DNA of 64,000 nucleotides from Hydrogenophilales bacterium (GCA_016195805.1 JACPYT010000014.1:1-64000); one strand, 5' to 3'; numbered from the stretch's first letter, positions 1 through 8,801 are shown. The notes: generated from the sequence alone by a model not told the origin. Numbers and translations: made by a program.

Positions 1-511
<511 letters not shown>

Positions 512-639
512 TTAAAAAAATTCAAAACCGATTCGCCCTGGCAGCAAGCACTCAGCCGATTCGGAAGCATCTGCGCACCGTTTTTCTTCGTCTTTTCGGA
601 TACGGATTCGGCAAAACATTCACTGCACGACGGGTATTC

Positions 640-655
640 AGCAACGACCGTGCCA
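640..655 (-). promoter_or_regulatory. Sigma-54 (-24/-12) promoter of nifH
   Basis: Read on the minus strand the site is TGGCACGGTCGTTGCT, an exact match to the TGGCACG-N4-TTGCW consensus. The predicted transcript start is near 629, giving a leader of about 130 nt before nifH. A NifA-type upstream site lies at 725-740. The rest of the 300-bp gap 497-797 shows no gene. Confidence 0.95.
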
Positions 656-724
656 CCCCGGTTTTTTCTATGTAGTGAATTGTTTCTAATGGTGTTTTTG
701 TTGTGCGAAGCGGCTTGCTCAGCA

Positions 725-740
725 TGTTGCAAACGCGACA
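725..740. promoter_or_regulatory. NifA upstream activator sequence for nifH
   Basis: TGT-N10-ACA (TGTTGCAAACGCGACA) is the classical NifA binding motif. Its centre is about 104 bp upstream of the predicted nifH start, within the usual range for NifA enhancer sites. Confidence 0.88.
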
Positions 741-797
741 AAGCGCGGAACGCTGTAGCGAAGGGGACACGCAGAAGGAACGACGGGAGGGGACGAT

Positions 798-1253
798 TCA
801 GTGCCGCGACAACGCCGGCGGCAGGTCGCTCAGCCGGTACTGGCCGCGCTGGACCGCCTCGGCCAGATGGCCCAGGGTCAGGCCGCCCAGGTAGGCGAGC
901 ATCTCGTGCTTGACGCGCTTCCATTTGCGGTGGACCGGACAGGCCGTCTCGTCGCCGCATTGCTTGAGGCCAAGCAGGCATTCGCGTTCAACCCGGATGC
1001 CCTCCAGCAGGAGAACGATGTCGAGCAGACTGGTCTGCTCCGCACCGCCGCGCAGGATGAAGCCGCCGCGGCGGCCGCGTGACGAATCCAGAATCTGCCC
1101 CCGGCTCAGTTCCTGCAGGATCTTGGCCAGATAGGGCGTCGGCACGCCGAGGCTGTTGGCGATCTCGCGATTGAGCACCGGCCGGCCGCGCGGCTGCGTG
1201 GCCAGGTAGATCAGCGCCTGGATGGCGTATTGGCTGGTGCGGGAGAAGATCAT
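798..1253 (-). CDS. Rrf2-family (IscR/NsrR-like) transcription regulator
   Basis: A 151-residue protein with the Rrf2 winged-helix start MIFSRTSQYAIQALIYLA. It has three cysteines (C92, C99, C105) and a nearby histidine (H108, in CPVH), spaced like the Fe-S ligands of IscR/NsrR proteins. A regulator sensing Fe-S status, oxygen or NO is therefore likely; the signal is not known. It lies directly upstream of nifH on the same strand. The ATG at 1253 is chosen because the family begins MxFS/MxLT and an AGGA lies about 8 nt upstream. The predicted sigma-54 start (near 1255) would leave almost no leader. A longer form starting near 1277 is possible but would begin inside the promoter. Confidence 0.88.
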   Translation of the reverse strand: MIFSRTSQYAIQALIYLATQPRGRPVLNREIANSLGVPTPYLAKILQELSRGQILDSSRGRRGGFILRGGAEQTSLLDIVLLLEGIRVERECLLGLKQCGDETACPVHRKWKRVKHEMLAYLGGLTLGHLAEAVQRGQYRLSDLPPALSRH

Positions 1254-1265
1254 GGTGTCCTGCGA

Positions 1266-1281
1266 AGCAACGCCCATGCCA
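1266..1281 (-). promoter_or_regulatory. Sigma-54 promoter facing the Rrf2 gene
   Basis: The minus-strand sequence TGGCATGGGCGTTGCT fits TGGCAYG-N4-TTGCW. The start is predicted near 1255, only about 2 nt before the ATG. Two NifA sites lie 87 and 116 bp upstream. Confidence 0.8.
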
Positions 1282-1334
1282 CGCGCCGGCGCCCCGTCAG
1301 GCCGCACTGGTGCTGCGCGAACCGGGCGTCCGCG

Positions 1335-1350
1335 TGTCGCAAACCCTACA
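1335..1350. promoter_or_regulatory. NifA upstream activator sequence 1 in the divergent region
   Basis: TGT-CGCAAACCCT-ACA, an exact TGT-N10-ACA. It lies between two divergent sigma-54 elements at workable distances from both predicted starts (about 87 bp from one, 120 bp from the other). Confidence 0.8.
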
Positions 1351-1363
1351 CTTCGCCCCGTCC

Positions 1364-1379
1364 TGTCCGACATGCGACA
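1364..1379. promoter_or_regulatory. NifA upstream activator sequence 2 in the divergent region
   Basis: TGT-CCGACATGCG-ACA, a second exact match. Its centre is 29 bp (about three helical turns) from the first, so both would lie on the same DNA face. Confidence 0.8.
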
Positions 1380-1435
1380 CGGCACGCCCGTCGGCCTTGG
1401 CCTGCTCAAGCGCATCCGCACGACATTTGACGCAG

Positions 1436-1451
1436 CGGAACGCTTCTTGCT
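1436..1451 (+). promoter_or_regulatory. Sigma-54-like promoter facing the receiver-draTG operon
   Basis: CGGAACG-CTTC-TTGCT keeps the GG and GC dinucleotides and the N4 spacing, with two departures from consensus in the -24 half. The start is predicted near 1462, with an AGGAG box at 1478 and the ATG at 1490. The two NifA sites at 1335 and 1364 sit 90-120 bp upstream. Confidence 0.6.
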
Positions 1452-1489
1452 GATGTCATGGCGACCGCACGACATCCAGGAGAGAAACG

Positions 1490-1912
1490 ATGCAAATTGG
1501 CGTGGAGACCGCGAAGGCGGTGGACAACAAGCGGCTGTTCGTGGTGGCCGACGACGACATCACCCGCATGGCGCTGCAGTTCATGCTGCACGACGAAAAC
1601 GAGACGCACGACCTGCCGACGCTGGAAGCGGCGTTCGACAAGAGCGTAGCCTGGAAGCCCGACCTGCTGCTGCTGGGCATCGACGTCGTGCACGCGCGCG
1701 GCACGGACGTCCTACTGCTCGTCCGCTCGCGCCTGCCGCAGACGAAACTCCTGCTGGTGGCGGACAGCCGCGACGACCCGCTGGTGGCCGCCTGCCAGAG
1801 CGTCGGCATCGACGGCCTGCTGGTGAAGCCGCTGACGGTCGAGGACACGCGCCGCAAGGTCGACGGCATGCTGGGCCGCAGGCGCGCACCGATCCCGATT
1901 CATGCGCTATGA
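1490..1912 (+). CDS. Degenerate response-regulator receiver protein, first gene of the draTG operon
   Basis: A 140-residue single-domain protein with a CheY-like receiver fold. An acidic cluster sits in VVADDDIT near residue 20, and the conserved switch Ser (VADS) and Lys (LVKPL) are present. The position of the phosphorylated Asp (PDLLLLD in normal receivers) is Gly, in PDLLLLGID. Phosphorylation in the usual way is therefore doubtful, although the Asp two residues later could substitute. It has no output domain. The start follows a strong AGGAGAG box, and its stop overlaps the draT start (ATGA), so translation is probably coupled. It may act as a protein-protein switch for DraT/DraG (inference). 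Confidence 0.8.
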   Translation: MQIGVETAKAVDNKRLFVVADDDITRMALQFMLHDENETHDLPTLEAAFDKSVAWKPDLLLLGIDVVHARGTDVLLLVRSRLPQTKLLLVADSRDDPLVAACQSVGIDGLLVKPLTVEDTRRKVDGMLGRRRAPIPIHAL

Positions 1913-2742
1913 CCTTTGCCGCGCTGCGCGGGCACAGCGCCAATCTGGTGGGCGTGCCCACCGGGCTGCTGGCGAGCGCGGCATTCAATGATTTTCCGCT
2001 GACGCTGCATATCCGTGGCGTGCACGAGAACCACGTCCGGCTGTTCGACGGCCTGGCGAAGGCCGGCAGCCAGGCCGAGGCGGGACATTTTTTCCAGGAC
2101 TATATGGACGACACCTTCGGCCTGCGACGACCGAACGCCGAGCCGGGCGGCGTACGCCGCTACCGCGCCAGTTATCTTCGCCTGCTCAATGGCTGGGGCT
2201 ACGATGCCAGCAGCCGCGAGGGTGCCGTGGTGAAGGGCTGGGCGGAAAGCCGCTTCGGCCTGTTCCCGACCTTCCACAAGACCCCGCTGACACGCTTTGC
2301 CTCGCCGGCCTGGTCGCACTACGTGGTAGACAAGCTGTCCAGCCGCTTCCACAACAACGCCATCTACGCGCAACTGGACCTGCTGTACGAGTTCTGCCAG
2401 GGGTCGCTCGCCCGCTGGCTGCGTCCGGGGCAACGCCACCTCACCTTGTACCGGGGCGTCAACGACTTCAGCGACATCAGCCTGTTCGGCCGGGCGCATC
2501 CGCACCACGGCCCTTCGACTACGCTCAGGACAGGCCCGGCGCTGGTCAGGCTGAACAACGTCAGCTCGTTCACAGCGCGCCGCGACATCGCCGGCGAATT
2601 CGGCGACACCCTTCTCGAAGCGAAGGTGCCGACGGTCAAGATCCTGTTCTGCAACGATCTGCTGCCGCGCCATGTGCTGCGGGGCGAAGCGGAATACCTG
2701 GTGATCGGCGGCGACTACCGCGTCGCGGTCAGCTGCTTCTGA
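1909..2742 (+). CDS. draT: NAD+--dinitrogen-reductase ADP-D-ribosyltransferase DraT
   Basis: A 277-residue enzyme, typical DraT length. It transfers ADP-ribose from NAD+ to the conserved Arg of NifH, switching nitrogenase off after ammonium or energy shock. The family core is recognisable (FAALRGHSANLVGVP at the N-terminus, LYRGVNDFSD and NNVSSFT in the C-terminal half). The ATG at 1909 overlaps the upstream stop. Residues 201-209 (GPSTTLRTG) are encoded by a short repeat inserted in frame between otherwise conserved blocks. draG follows after one base, giving the usual opposing pair. Confidence 0.95.
   Translation: MTFAALRGHSANLVGVPTGLLASAAFNDFPLTLHIRGVHENHVRLFDGLAKAGSQAEAGHFFQDYMDDTFGLRRPNAEPGGVRRYRASYLRLLNGWGYDASSREGAVVKGWAESRFGLFPTFHKTPLTRFASPAWSHYVVDKLSSRFHNNAIYAQLDLLYEFCQGSLARWLRPGQRHLTLYRGVNDFSDISLFGRAHPHHGPSTTLRTGPALVRLNNVSSFTARRDIAGEFGDTLLEAKVPTVKILFCNDLLPRHVLRGEAEYLVIGGDYRVAVSCF
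2509..2537 (+). repeat. Short dispersed repeat inserted in frame in draT
   Basis: The segment contains CCTTCGACTACGCTCAGGAC, matching a short GC-rich repeat seen scattered in many bacterial genomes and giving tell-tale translations such as PSTTLRTG. It adds about nine residues to DraT without breaking the frame. Assignment rests on pattern recognition; no second copy was found in the window. Confidence 0.6.
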
Positions 2743-2743
2743 C

Positions 2744-3649
2744 ATGCACCCCACACGCGACGACCTGCACGAGCGTGCGCTGGGCGCCTACCTCGGCTTC
2801 GCGGTCGGCGACGCGCTGGGTGCGACGGTCGAGTTCATGACGCCGGGCGAAATCCAGCACGCCTACGGCATGCACCGCGACATGATCGGCGGCGGCTGGC
2901 TCAAGCTCAAGCCCGGGCAGATCACCGACGACACGCAGATGGCGCTGGCCCTGGGCCAGGCCCTCGTCGCCAGCGGCGGCTGGAATCCCCGCGCCGCAGC
3001 CGATGCCTTCGTCGACTGGCTCCAGTCGAAGCCGGTGGACGTCGGCAACACCTGCCGCCGCGGCATCCAGCGCTACATGGCGGACGGCAGCCTGGCCGGC
3101 ACGCCGAACGAGGGCGACGGCGGCAACGGCGCCTGCATGCGCAACCTGCCGCTGGCACTCGCCCTGCTGGACGACGCCGCCGGTTTTGCCGGCGCGACGC
3201 TGGAACAATGCCACCTCACGCATTGCCACCCGCTGTCGGATGCGGCGACGCTGGCGCTCGGCAACATGACGCGCAGCCTGCTGCGCGGCGGCGGCTTCAA
3301 GGCGTGCCGCGAGGTGGCGAACCGGCTGGTCGCCGAGCATCCGGCGTTCCGCTTCGATCCCTATCCCGGGCGCGCATCGGGATACATCGTCGATACGGTG
3401 CAGACGGTGCTCTACCATTTCTTTCATACCGACAGTTTCGAGTCCTGCGTGACCGCCGTGGTCAACCGCGGCGAGGACGCCGACACCACCGGCGCGCTGG
3501 CCGGCATGCTCGCCGGCGCGGCCTACGGCGTATCCGATATTCCGGGCTACTGGCTGAACCGGCTCGACGCGAAAATCCGCGCCCGCATCGAAGACCAGAC
3601 CGGCGCACTGATCGCGCTGGCCCTGCAGGCGAGAAAGGACAGGCCATGA
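2744..3649 (+). CDS. draG: ADP-ribosyl-[dinitrogen reductase] glycohydrolase DraG
   Basis: A 301-residue ADP-ribosylglycohydrolase that removes ADP-ribose from NifH and reactivates it. Binuclear-metal motifs are visible: ITDDTQMALALG near residue 65 and EDADTTGALAGM near residue 245. The N-terminal GAYLGFAVGDALGATVEF is typical. It starts one base after the draT stop and its TGA overlaps the next ATG, so the operon is tightly coupled. Confidence 0.96.
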   Translation: MHPTRDDLHERALGAYLGFAVGDALGATVEFMTPGEIQHAYGMHRDMIGGGWLKLKPGQITDDTQMALALGQALVASGGWNPRAAADAFVDWLQSKPVDVGNTCRRGIQRYMADGSLAGTPNEGDGGNGACMRNLPLALALLDDAAGFAGATLEQCHLTHCHPLSDAATLALGNMTRSLLRGGGFKACREVANRLVAEHPAFRFDPYPGRASGYIVDTVQTVLYHFFHTDSFESCVTAVVNRGEDADTTGALAGMLAGAAYGVSDIPGYWLNRLDAKIRARIEDQTGALIALALQARKDRP

Positions 3650-5679
3650 CCACACTGATCTTCTACGAAAAGCCGGGCTGCGCGAACAACGCGCGCCAGA
3701 AGCGCCTGCTGCGCGACGCCGGCCACGAGGTGATCGCGCGCGATCTGCTCGCCGAGCCGTGGACGGCGGAGCGGCTGCTGGAATTCTTCGCCGGCCTGCC
3801 GGTGGCCGACTGGTTCAACCGCGCCGCGCCGCAGCTGAAGTCCGGCGAGATCGATCCCGAGGGCGTCGATGCCGAGTCGGCGATCCGCCTGATGCTGGAC
3901 AACCCGCTGCTGATCCGGCGCCCGCTGATCGAGGCCAAGGGCTGGCGGCTGGTCGGCTTCGATGCGGCCGAGATCGAGGCGCGATTCGGCATCGCCGGCG
4001 CGCGCGCGGACACGGCCAGCCTGGAAGCCTGCCCGCGTCCGCAGGCGGCGACGCCCTGTGCCACGCCACACAACAGCGAGCCACCCGACAGCGCGCCGCT
4101 GGACGACGAGCGGGCGCAGATCGCGCTGGCCTACCACGAGCGCACCAAGCACCGGCCGGAACGCTACGCCGCCGGCCCGGAGACGCTGGACTGGAGCAGC
4201 CAGCCCGACCCGTTCCGCCGCTTCCAGGGCAGTCCGCTCATGCGCCTGCCGCTCGCCGCGGGTCGCCTCGCGCGTGCCGATGCGGAAACGGCCACGGCAT
4301 TCTCGCTGGAGTCGATCGGCGCCCTGCTGGAGCTGTCGCTCGGCCTGTCGGCGTGGAAGGAATACGGCCCGGATCGCTGGGCGCTGCGCTGCAACCCGTC
4401 GAGCGGCAATTTGCACCCGACCGAGGCCTACCTGATCGCGCACGGCGTCGCCGGGCTGGACGACGGCCTCTACCACTACGCCAGCCGCAGCCACGCGCTG
4501 GAACAGCGCTGTCTATCCAGCGCCCCCCATCCATCCGGCCAGTGGATCGGGCTCAGCTCCATCCACTGGCGCGAGGCCTGGAAATATGGCGAGCGCGCCT
4601 TCCGCTACTGCCAGCTCGACATCGGCCATGCGCTGGCCGCGCTGCGCTACGCCGCCGGCCTGCTGGGCTGGCAGCTGCGCCTGGTGTGCGGCTGCGACAA
4701 GCCGCGCCTGGAACAGCTGCTGGGCACCGGGCGCGACCCCGACTTCGGCGGCGCCGAACGCGAGGAACCGGACCTGCTGGTGCAGCTGAATCTTGCTCCG
4801 CAACCGGCCGTCGAACCTGCGCCCTGGAACGCGCACGCACGCTGGAGCGGCCAGGCGAACGTCCTCGATCCGCATCCCATGTACCACTGGTCGATCATCG
4901 ACGAGGTCGCGGCCGCCACCGCCCGCGCGCCGGGCGGGACCGCGCCGGCGCCGCGGGATTACCCGACGGGCACAGCGGCCACCCATCTGCCGGCGCCGGA
5001 CGTCATCATGGGGCGGCGCAGCGCCCAGCGTTTCGATCCCTGGTTCAGCATGGCGACCGACGACTTCTACCGGCTGGTCGACAGCCTGCTGCCCCGCCCG
5101 CAGGTACCGTGGGACCTGTGGGACGACGCGCCACGGATCCATCCGGTGTTCTTCGTCCACCGCGTCGAAGGCGTTCCCGCCGGGCTGTACATCCTGGTGC
5201 GCGAGGCGGAGGCCGAAACAAAACTGCGCGCGGCACTGAGCGACGAGTTCGAGTGGCAGCCGGTGGACGGCTGCCCGGCGCACCTGCCGCTGTTCCGCCT
5301 GCGGGCCGGCCTGTGGCACAAGGTGGCCCGCGCCGTCAGCTGCCAGCAGGCGATCGCCGCCGAAAGCTGCTTCTCGCTGGGCATGCTGGCCGAGTTCGAA
5401 GCCAACGTGCAACACGATGCCTGGCGTTATCGCCAGCTGCACTGGGAAGCGGGCCTCGTCGGCCACGTCCTCTATCTCGAGGCGGAAACGCTCGGCCTGC
5501 GCGGCACCGGCATCGGCTGCTTTCTCGACGACGCCTTCCACGAACTGCTCGGCCTGCGCGACCGCCAGTTCCAGTCGCTCTACCACTTCACCGTGGGCCG
5601 CGCGCTCACCGACACGCGCATCACCACCCTGCCGCCCTACCCGGACCGCATCCCAGACGAAATAGAGGTCACCCCATGA
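3646..5679 (+). CDS. Fusion of ArsC-like nitrogenase-associated protein and SagB-type nitroreductase
   Basis: A 677-residue protein. Residues 1-118 match the ArsC/Spx-fold nitrogenase-associated family, with one Cys in KPGCANN at position 12. After a low-complexity linker (about 119-165) come two SagB-type FMN nitroreductase-like halves: about 165-390, including RCNPSSGNLHPTEAYLIAH, and about 430-677, including VIMGRRSAQRF. The two parts usually occur as separate nif-cluster genes (from memory). Start overlaps the draG stop (ATGA). A redox role tied to nitrogenase is an inference; the substrate is unknown. Its stop overlaps the next start. Confidence 0.82.
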   Translation: MTTLIFYEKPGCANNARQKRLLRDAGHEVIARDLLAEPWTAERLLEFFAGLPVADWFNRAAPQLKSGEIDPEGVDAESAIRLMLDNPLLIRRPLIEAKGWRLVGFDAAEIEARFGIAGARADTASLEACPRPQAATPCATPHNSEPPDSAPLDDERAQIALAYHERTKHRPERYAAGPETLDWSSQPDPFRRFQGSPLMRLPLAAGRLARADAETATAFSLESIGALLELSLGLSAWKEYGPDRWALRCNPSSGNLHPTEAYLIAHGVAGLDDGLYHYASRSHALEQRCLSSAPHPSGQWIGLSSIHWREAWKYGERAFRYCQLDIGHALAALRYAAGLLGWQLRLVCGCDKPRLEQLLGTGRDPDFGGAEREEPDLLVQLNLAPQPAVEPAPWNAHARWSGQANVLDPHPMYHWSIIDEVAAATARAPGGTAPAPRDYPTGTAATHLPAPDVIMGRRSAQRFDPWFSMATDDFYRLVDSLLPRPQVPWDLWDDAPRIHPVFFVHRVEGVPAGLYILVREAEAETKLRAALSDEFEWQPVDGCPAHLPLFRLRAGLWHKVARAVSCQQAIAAESCFSLGMLAEFEANVQHDAWRYRQLHWEAGLVGHVLYLEAETLGLRGTGIGCFLDDAFHELLGLRDRQFQSLYHFTVGRALTDTRITTLPPYPDRIPDEIEVTP

Positions 5680-6467
5680 AGCACGAGAAAAGCTTCCGCC
5701 GCATCGACGCCGCCACCGCCAGCGAGCTGCTCGGCCGCGATGATGTGCGGGTGTTCGATTCGCGCGACGAGGCCCGCTTCGAGCGGGCGCACATCGCCGG
5801 CGCGCAGCGCCTGTCCGCCGCCAACCTCGACGCCACCCTGCTCGGCACGCCGAAGACCGTGCCGGTCCTGCTGGTCTGCTACCACGGCAACGCCAGCCAG
5901 ACCTACGGGCAGATGTTCGCCGACTTCGGTTTCGCGGAGGTCTACAGCCTGGATGGCGGCTTCGCGGCGTGGCAGCGCCTGCAGCGGAAAACCGCGCCGC
6001 CTGTGCTCGGCCCGCAGCTTGCGCAGTGGCTGCAGCAACACGGCTACCCCGATGACGATCCCGACGCCGTCGCCGAACACGGCATGACGCCGCTGATGCG
6101 CGCGAGCAAGCTGGGCGACACCGAAACCGTGTTCGAACTGCTGCAGGCCGGCGCCTCGCTCGATGCCACCAACGCCGACGGCAACAACGCTTTATGGCTG
6201 GCCTGCGTGGGGGAGAGCCTGGACGCCATGGACGTGCTGATCCGCGCCGGCATCGATCTCGACCACCAGAACGACAACGGCGCCACCTGCCTGATGGTTG
6301 CCACCTCGACCGGGAAACACGCGGTGGTGGACATGCTCCTCGCCAGCGGCGCCGATCCGCGGCTCACGACCCTGGACGATTTCAGCGCGCTGGACATGGC
6401 CGCAACCATCGAGTGCTTGCGGTTGCTGCGCAGCGTGGAAAAGGAAATGTTGCAGATGGTGGGGTGA
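5676..6467 (+). CDS. Rhodanese-ankyrin repeat protein, last gene of the draTG operon
   Basis: A 263-residue protein. Residues 1-110 form a rhodanese (sulfurtransferase) domain whose active-site loop is CYHGNAS, with the persulfide Cys at position 68. Residues 130-255 hold about three ankyrin repeats (GMTPLMRASKLGDTE, GNNALWLAC, GATCLMVATSTGKHA). Such proteins recur in nif regions and may supply or sense sulfur for Fe-S/FeMo-co assembly (inference). The ATG overlaps the preceding stop, so it belongs to the same transcript. Confidence 0.88.
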   Translation: MKHEKSFRRIDAATASELLGRDDVRVFDSRDEARFERAHIAGAQRLSAANLDATLLGTPKTVPVLLVCYHGNASQTYGQMFADFGFAEVYSLDGGFAAWQRLQRKTAPPVLGPQLAQWLQQHGYPDDDPDAVAEHGMTPLMRASKLGDTETVFELLQAGASLDATNADGNNALWLACVGESLDAMDVLIRAGIDLDHQNDNGATCLMVATSTGKHAVVDMLLASGADPRLTTLDDFSALDMAATIECLRLLRSVEKEMLQMVG

Positions 6468-6675
6468 GATTCAGCAAGGCTGCACTTCTATGGATCGTTC
6501 CTGGAGAATGGCTGGCTTCGGCCCCCTAAGCGGCCAGTCAGGGAGTGCGCCGCTAATGCCCGGATTCGGTACGGAGCGGAACTCTGATTGATCTCCAATG
6601 AACGACTATTTTCGCCCCCATAGCTGCCGGTCACCTTTTCGGAATGCCGCTTCAGCTTAGCCGTAACAGGAGCGG

Positions 6676-8382
6676 CTATTTTGAAACACCGTGTGCGGTT
6701 GCCAGCAGCCCAAGCAATGTCTTACGAGCCTTGCGCTTTTCGACGACTTGGCCCACGAATTCCCGTGCATATGCCACGCCGCCACCACCAAGGCCAGCTA
6801 TCACGCTGGCCACTGGGGCCGTCACGCCAGAGGCCGCTGCCAACGCGGGCATGAAGAACATGCTCGCACCAGCTGCCGTACTGAGAGCTCCGCCGACTGC
6901 CGCAGCCCATTTCTTCGGCGAGTATTTTGCCTCGATGTCCTTGATAGCCTTTTGCTGGCGTTGGATCATCACCTCTAGCGCATGCTTAACCTCCTTGGTG
7001 ACGGCCTCAAGTTCGGCAGGGGCCGCTGAGGTTAGCTGGGCGGTGCATTTCTTCAACTGCTCGCGGAACTCAGCGTGTTCAAGGTTGCGTCGAAGATCAA
7101 CAAGACCTTCAATCGGAATATTTGCTAGCCACGTCAGGCTGTCGTCCTGGAGTGCTCGAAGGACGTCAAGAGACTCGCGTGAAAGCACATGCTCGTTCAC
7201 CAGTTCACGGGCTTCAGCTTGAGCGCAGCGTTCGAAGTAGTACCAATGGACGCCTTGGCTGAGCATCGGCTGGGCTGCCAGTTCTTCTGCGTTCTCCATA
7301 AGGTGGTAAATAGGGCGAAGACGTTCAAGGACTCCGTTGAATACAAGAACGCCGCGCGGAGCCCTTTCCATCGCAGAAAGGGCTTCGTCGCTTCGAATGC
7401 CTTTCAATTCCCGCAGGTAGATGCTCGCCGCTTGCTGCGCGGAACCAACAGTCTTGGGGTCTCCACCAGGAGGCACAAAGAGCCTTTCCCGTGATATGGC
7501 GTCGAGGAAAGAATTCTCATCCTTTCGGGCAAATTCGAGCAGCTCGTCGATGGTCGTCAAATTCGCGTTGCATGCGGGAGCTACTACCTTGACCATCAAC
7601 GATGCGATGCCGGACTGGGTGATGGCATCTTTCTCTTCTAGCATCTCCTCAAAGCTTGGGAAGATGAAGACAGGGGGCTCTGGTAACCGTGCATCAATTA
7701 GCGGGCGCAGCGGCAAGATATAAAAGAGAACGATGGCGAGTTGCAGGTGCATCGCGTTCAGATGCAAATTGCCAGAAAAGAATGGGGCGACTGGGTCAGG
7801 AATTAGCTGAGTGTCGCAATAGAGCCCAGCAACACGAGTGGCAGCAAGGGCTGACGGCCCATACGTGCGCTGGCCACCTGTGACTACCTTGACGCCCCCG
7901 AGCGACTTCGCAATATTGAACAACGACGCTGCATTCTGCTGATAGAACTGTTCCAACTCACCGGCCACCGCATTGAAGTCGTCGAAATTGTCATTGTCAC
8001 GAACACGATCCAGCATCCTGGCCTTGATCTCATCTTGCGACTTAACAACTTCGGATGGCGCACCGGTCAGACCTACGAAGATCTCTTCAAAAAGGCGGAA
8101 TAGCTCGCATTGCGCGTCGTGCAATCTGGACTCTGTTGAACCAGCCGCCTCTTGCTGTTCCTGCCTAAGAGATGCCATAGCTAGAGCCATGGCTCTAGCT
8201 ATGGACACATCTTCTGGTGCAAGCGAAGTGATATCTACCAGGCCTGTTATGCCGCGCGGCAATGCGAGCAGCTTGCGGACCAAGGTTTCGTCTTGCTTCC
8301 GTACCTTCAGTGTGCCTGCCTTCAAGGCATCGATGACTATCGAGACCTTTTGCGCTGAATCCAGTGCCCTGTCGACTTCCAT
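6676..8382 (-). CDS. Hypothetical protein, 568 residues, AT-richer than its surroundings
   Basis: I do not recognise this protein. It is mostly soluble and helix-rich, with a C-terminal part (about 500-550) made of two Ala/Gly-rich hydrophobic helices (ALSTAAGASMFFMPALA and VTAPVASVIAGLGGGG), followed by a basic tail. This suggests a membrane-inserted hairpin. No catalytic motif was seen. Codon use is visibly less GC-biased than in the nif genes either side, and it reads against both neighbours. Both points suggest later acquisition. The gaps around it (6468-6675 and 8383-8850) contain no genes. Confidence 0.7.
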   Translation of the reverse strand: MEVDRALDSAQKVSIVIDALKAGTLKVRKQDETLVRKLLALPRGITGLVDITSLAPEDVSIARAMALAMASLRQEQQEAAGSTESRLHDAQCELFRLFEEIFVGLTGAPSEVVKSQDEIKARMLDRVRDNDNFDDFNAVAGELEQFYQQNAASLFNIAKSLGGVKVVTGGQRTYGPSALAATRVAGLYCDTQLIPDPVAPFFSGNLHLNAMHLQLAIVLFYILPLRPLIDARLPEPPVFIFPSFEEMLEEKDAITQSGIASLMVKVVAPACNANLTTIDELLEFARKDENSFLDAISRERLFVPPGGDPKTVGSAQQAASIYLRELKGIRSDEALSAMERAPRGVLVFNGVLERLRPIYHLMENAEELAAQPMLSQGVHWYYFERCAQAEARELVNEHVLSRESLDVLRALQDDSLTWLANIPIEGLVDLRRNLEHAEFREQLKKCTAQLTSAAPAELEAVTKEVKHALEVMIQRQQKAIKDIEAKYSPKKWAAAVGGALSTAAGASMFFMPALAAASGVTAPVASVIAGLGGGGVAYAREFVGQVVEKRKARKTLLGLLATAHGVSK

Positions 8383-8801
8383 TGAAGTGCCTTGATTTCC
8401 TTTGAAGGAAAAAATCTTTCCAAAACGGGCATGCTGCCGCTAACTGTATGGAATGACAACCCAAACGGTCGCTTTTGGCCGAGAGAAGATGTTATCAGCA
8501 TGCTCGGCCGTTGACCGCTTCGGCCACACAGCCTCGCCGACAAGCCGACCTTCCTGGCAGGTACAGAAAAATCCCGCTCTTCGCCAAAGCGGACGTTCAA
8601 GTATCTTGCCTATAGCAGTTCCCAAGACAAGTTATTTCCGGCGGCCCCAGCCTCCACTGCCGGGGCCTTCGCCCTCGCATCCTGTCCATCGTATTCCGGT
8701 CTTCGCGACCTTCGTACCGACCCTGCATGCGGCAGGCCGGCTGCCCCATACCAGTGCGCACGCCATCGCCCGCATCATGACGGCACATCGCATTGAACGC
8801 G

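Noticed and set aside
1222-1908. Upstream extension of the draT frame
   Set aside because: It crosses the promoter region and overlaps the receiver gene in another frame; its residues look like high-GC out-of-frame translation.
6598-6675. Degenerate intergenic repeat flanking the orphan gene, similar to motifs near 8460-8600
   Set aside because: Shared words (GCTGCCGGTCA, GGTCGCTTTTGGCCG) are too short and different to prove a direct repeat or insertion boundary.
8742-8758. Second NtrC dyad upstream of prkA
   Set aside because: Only 10 of 14 informative positions fit, so it is mentioned but not listed as a site.
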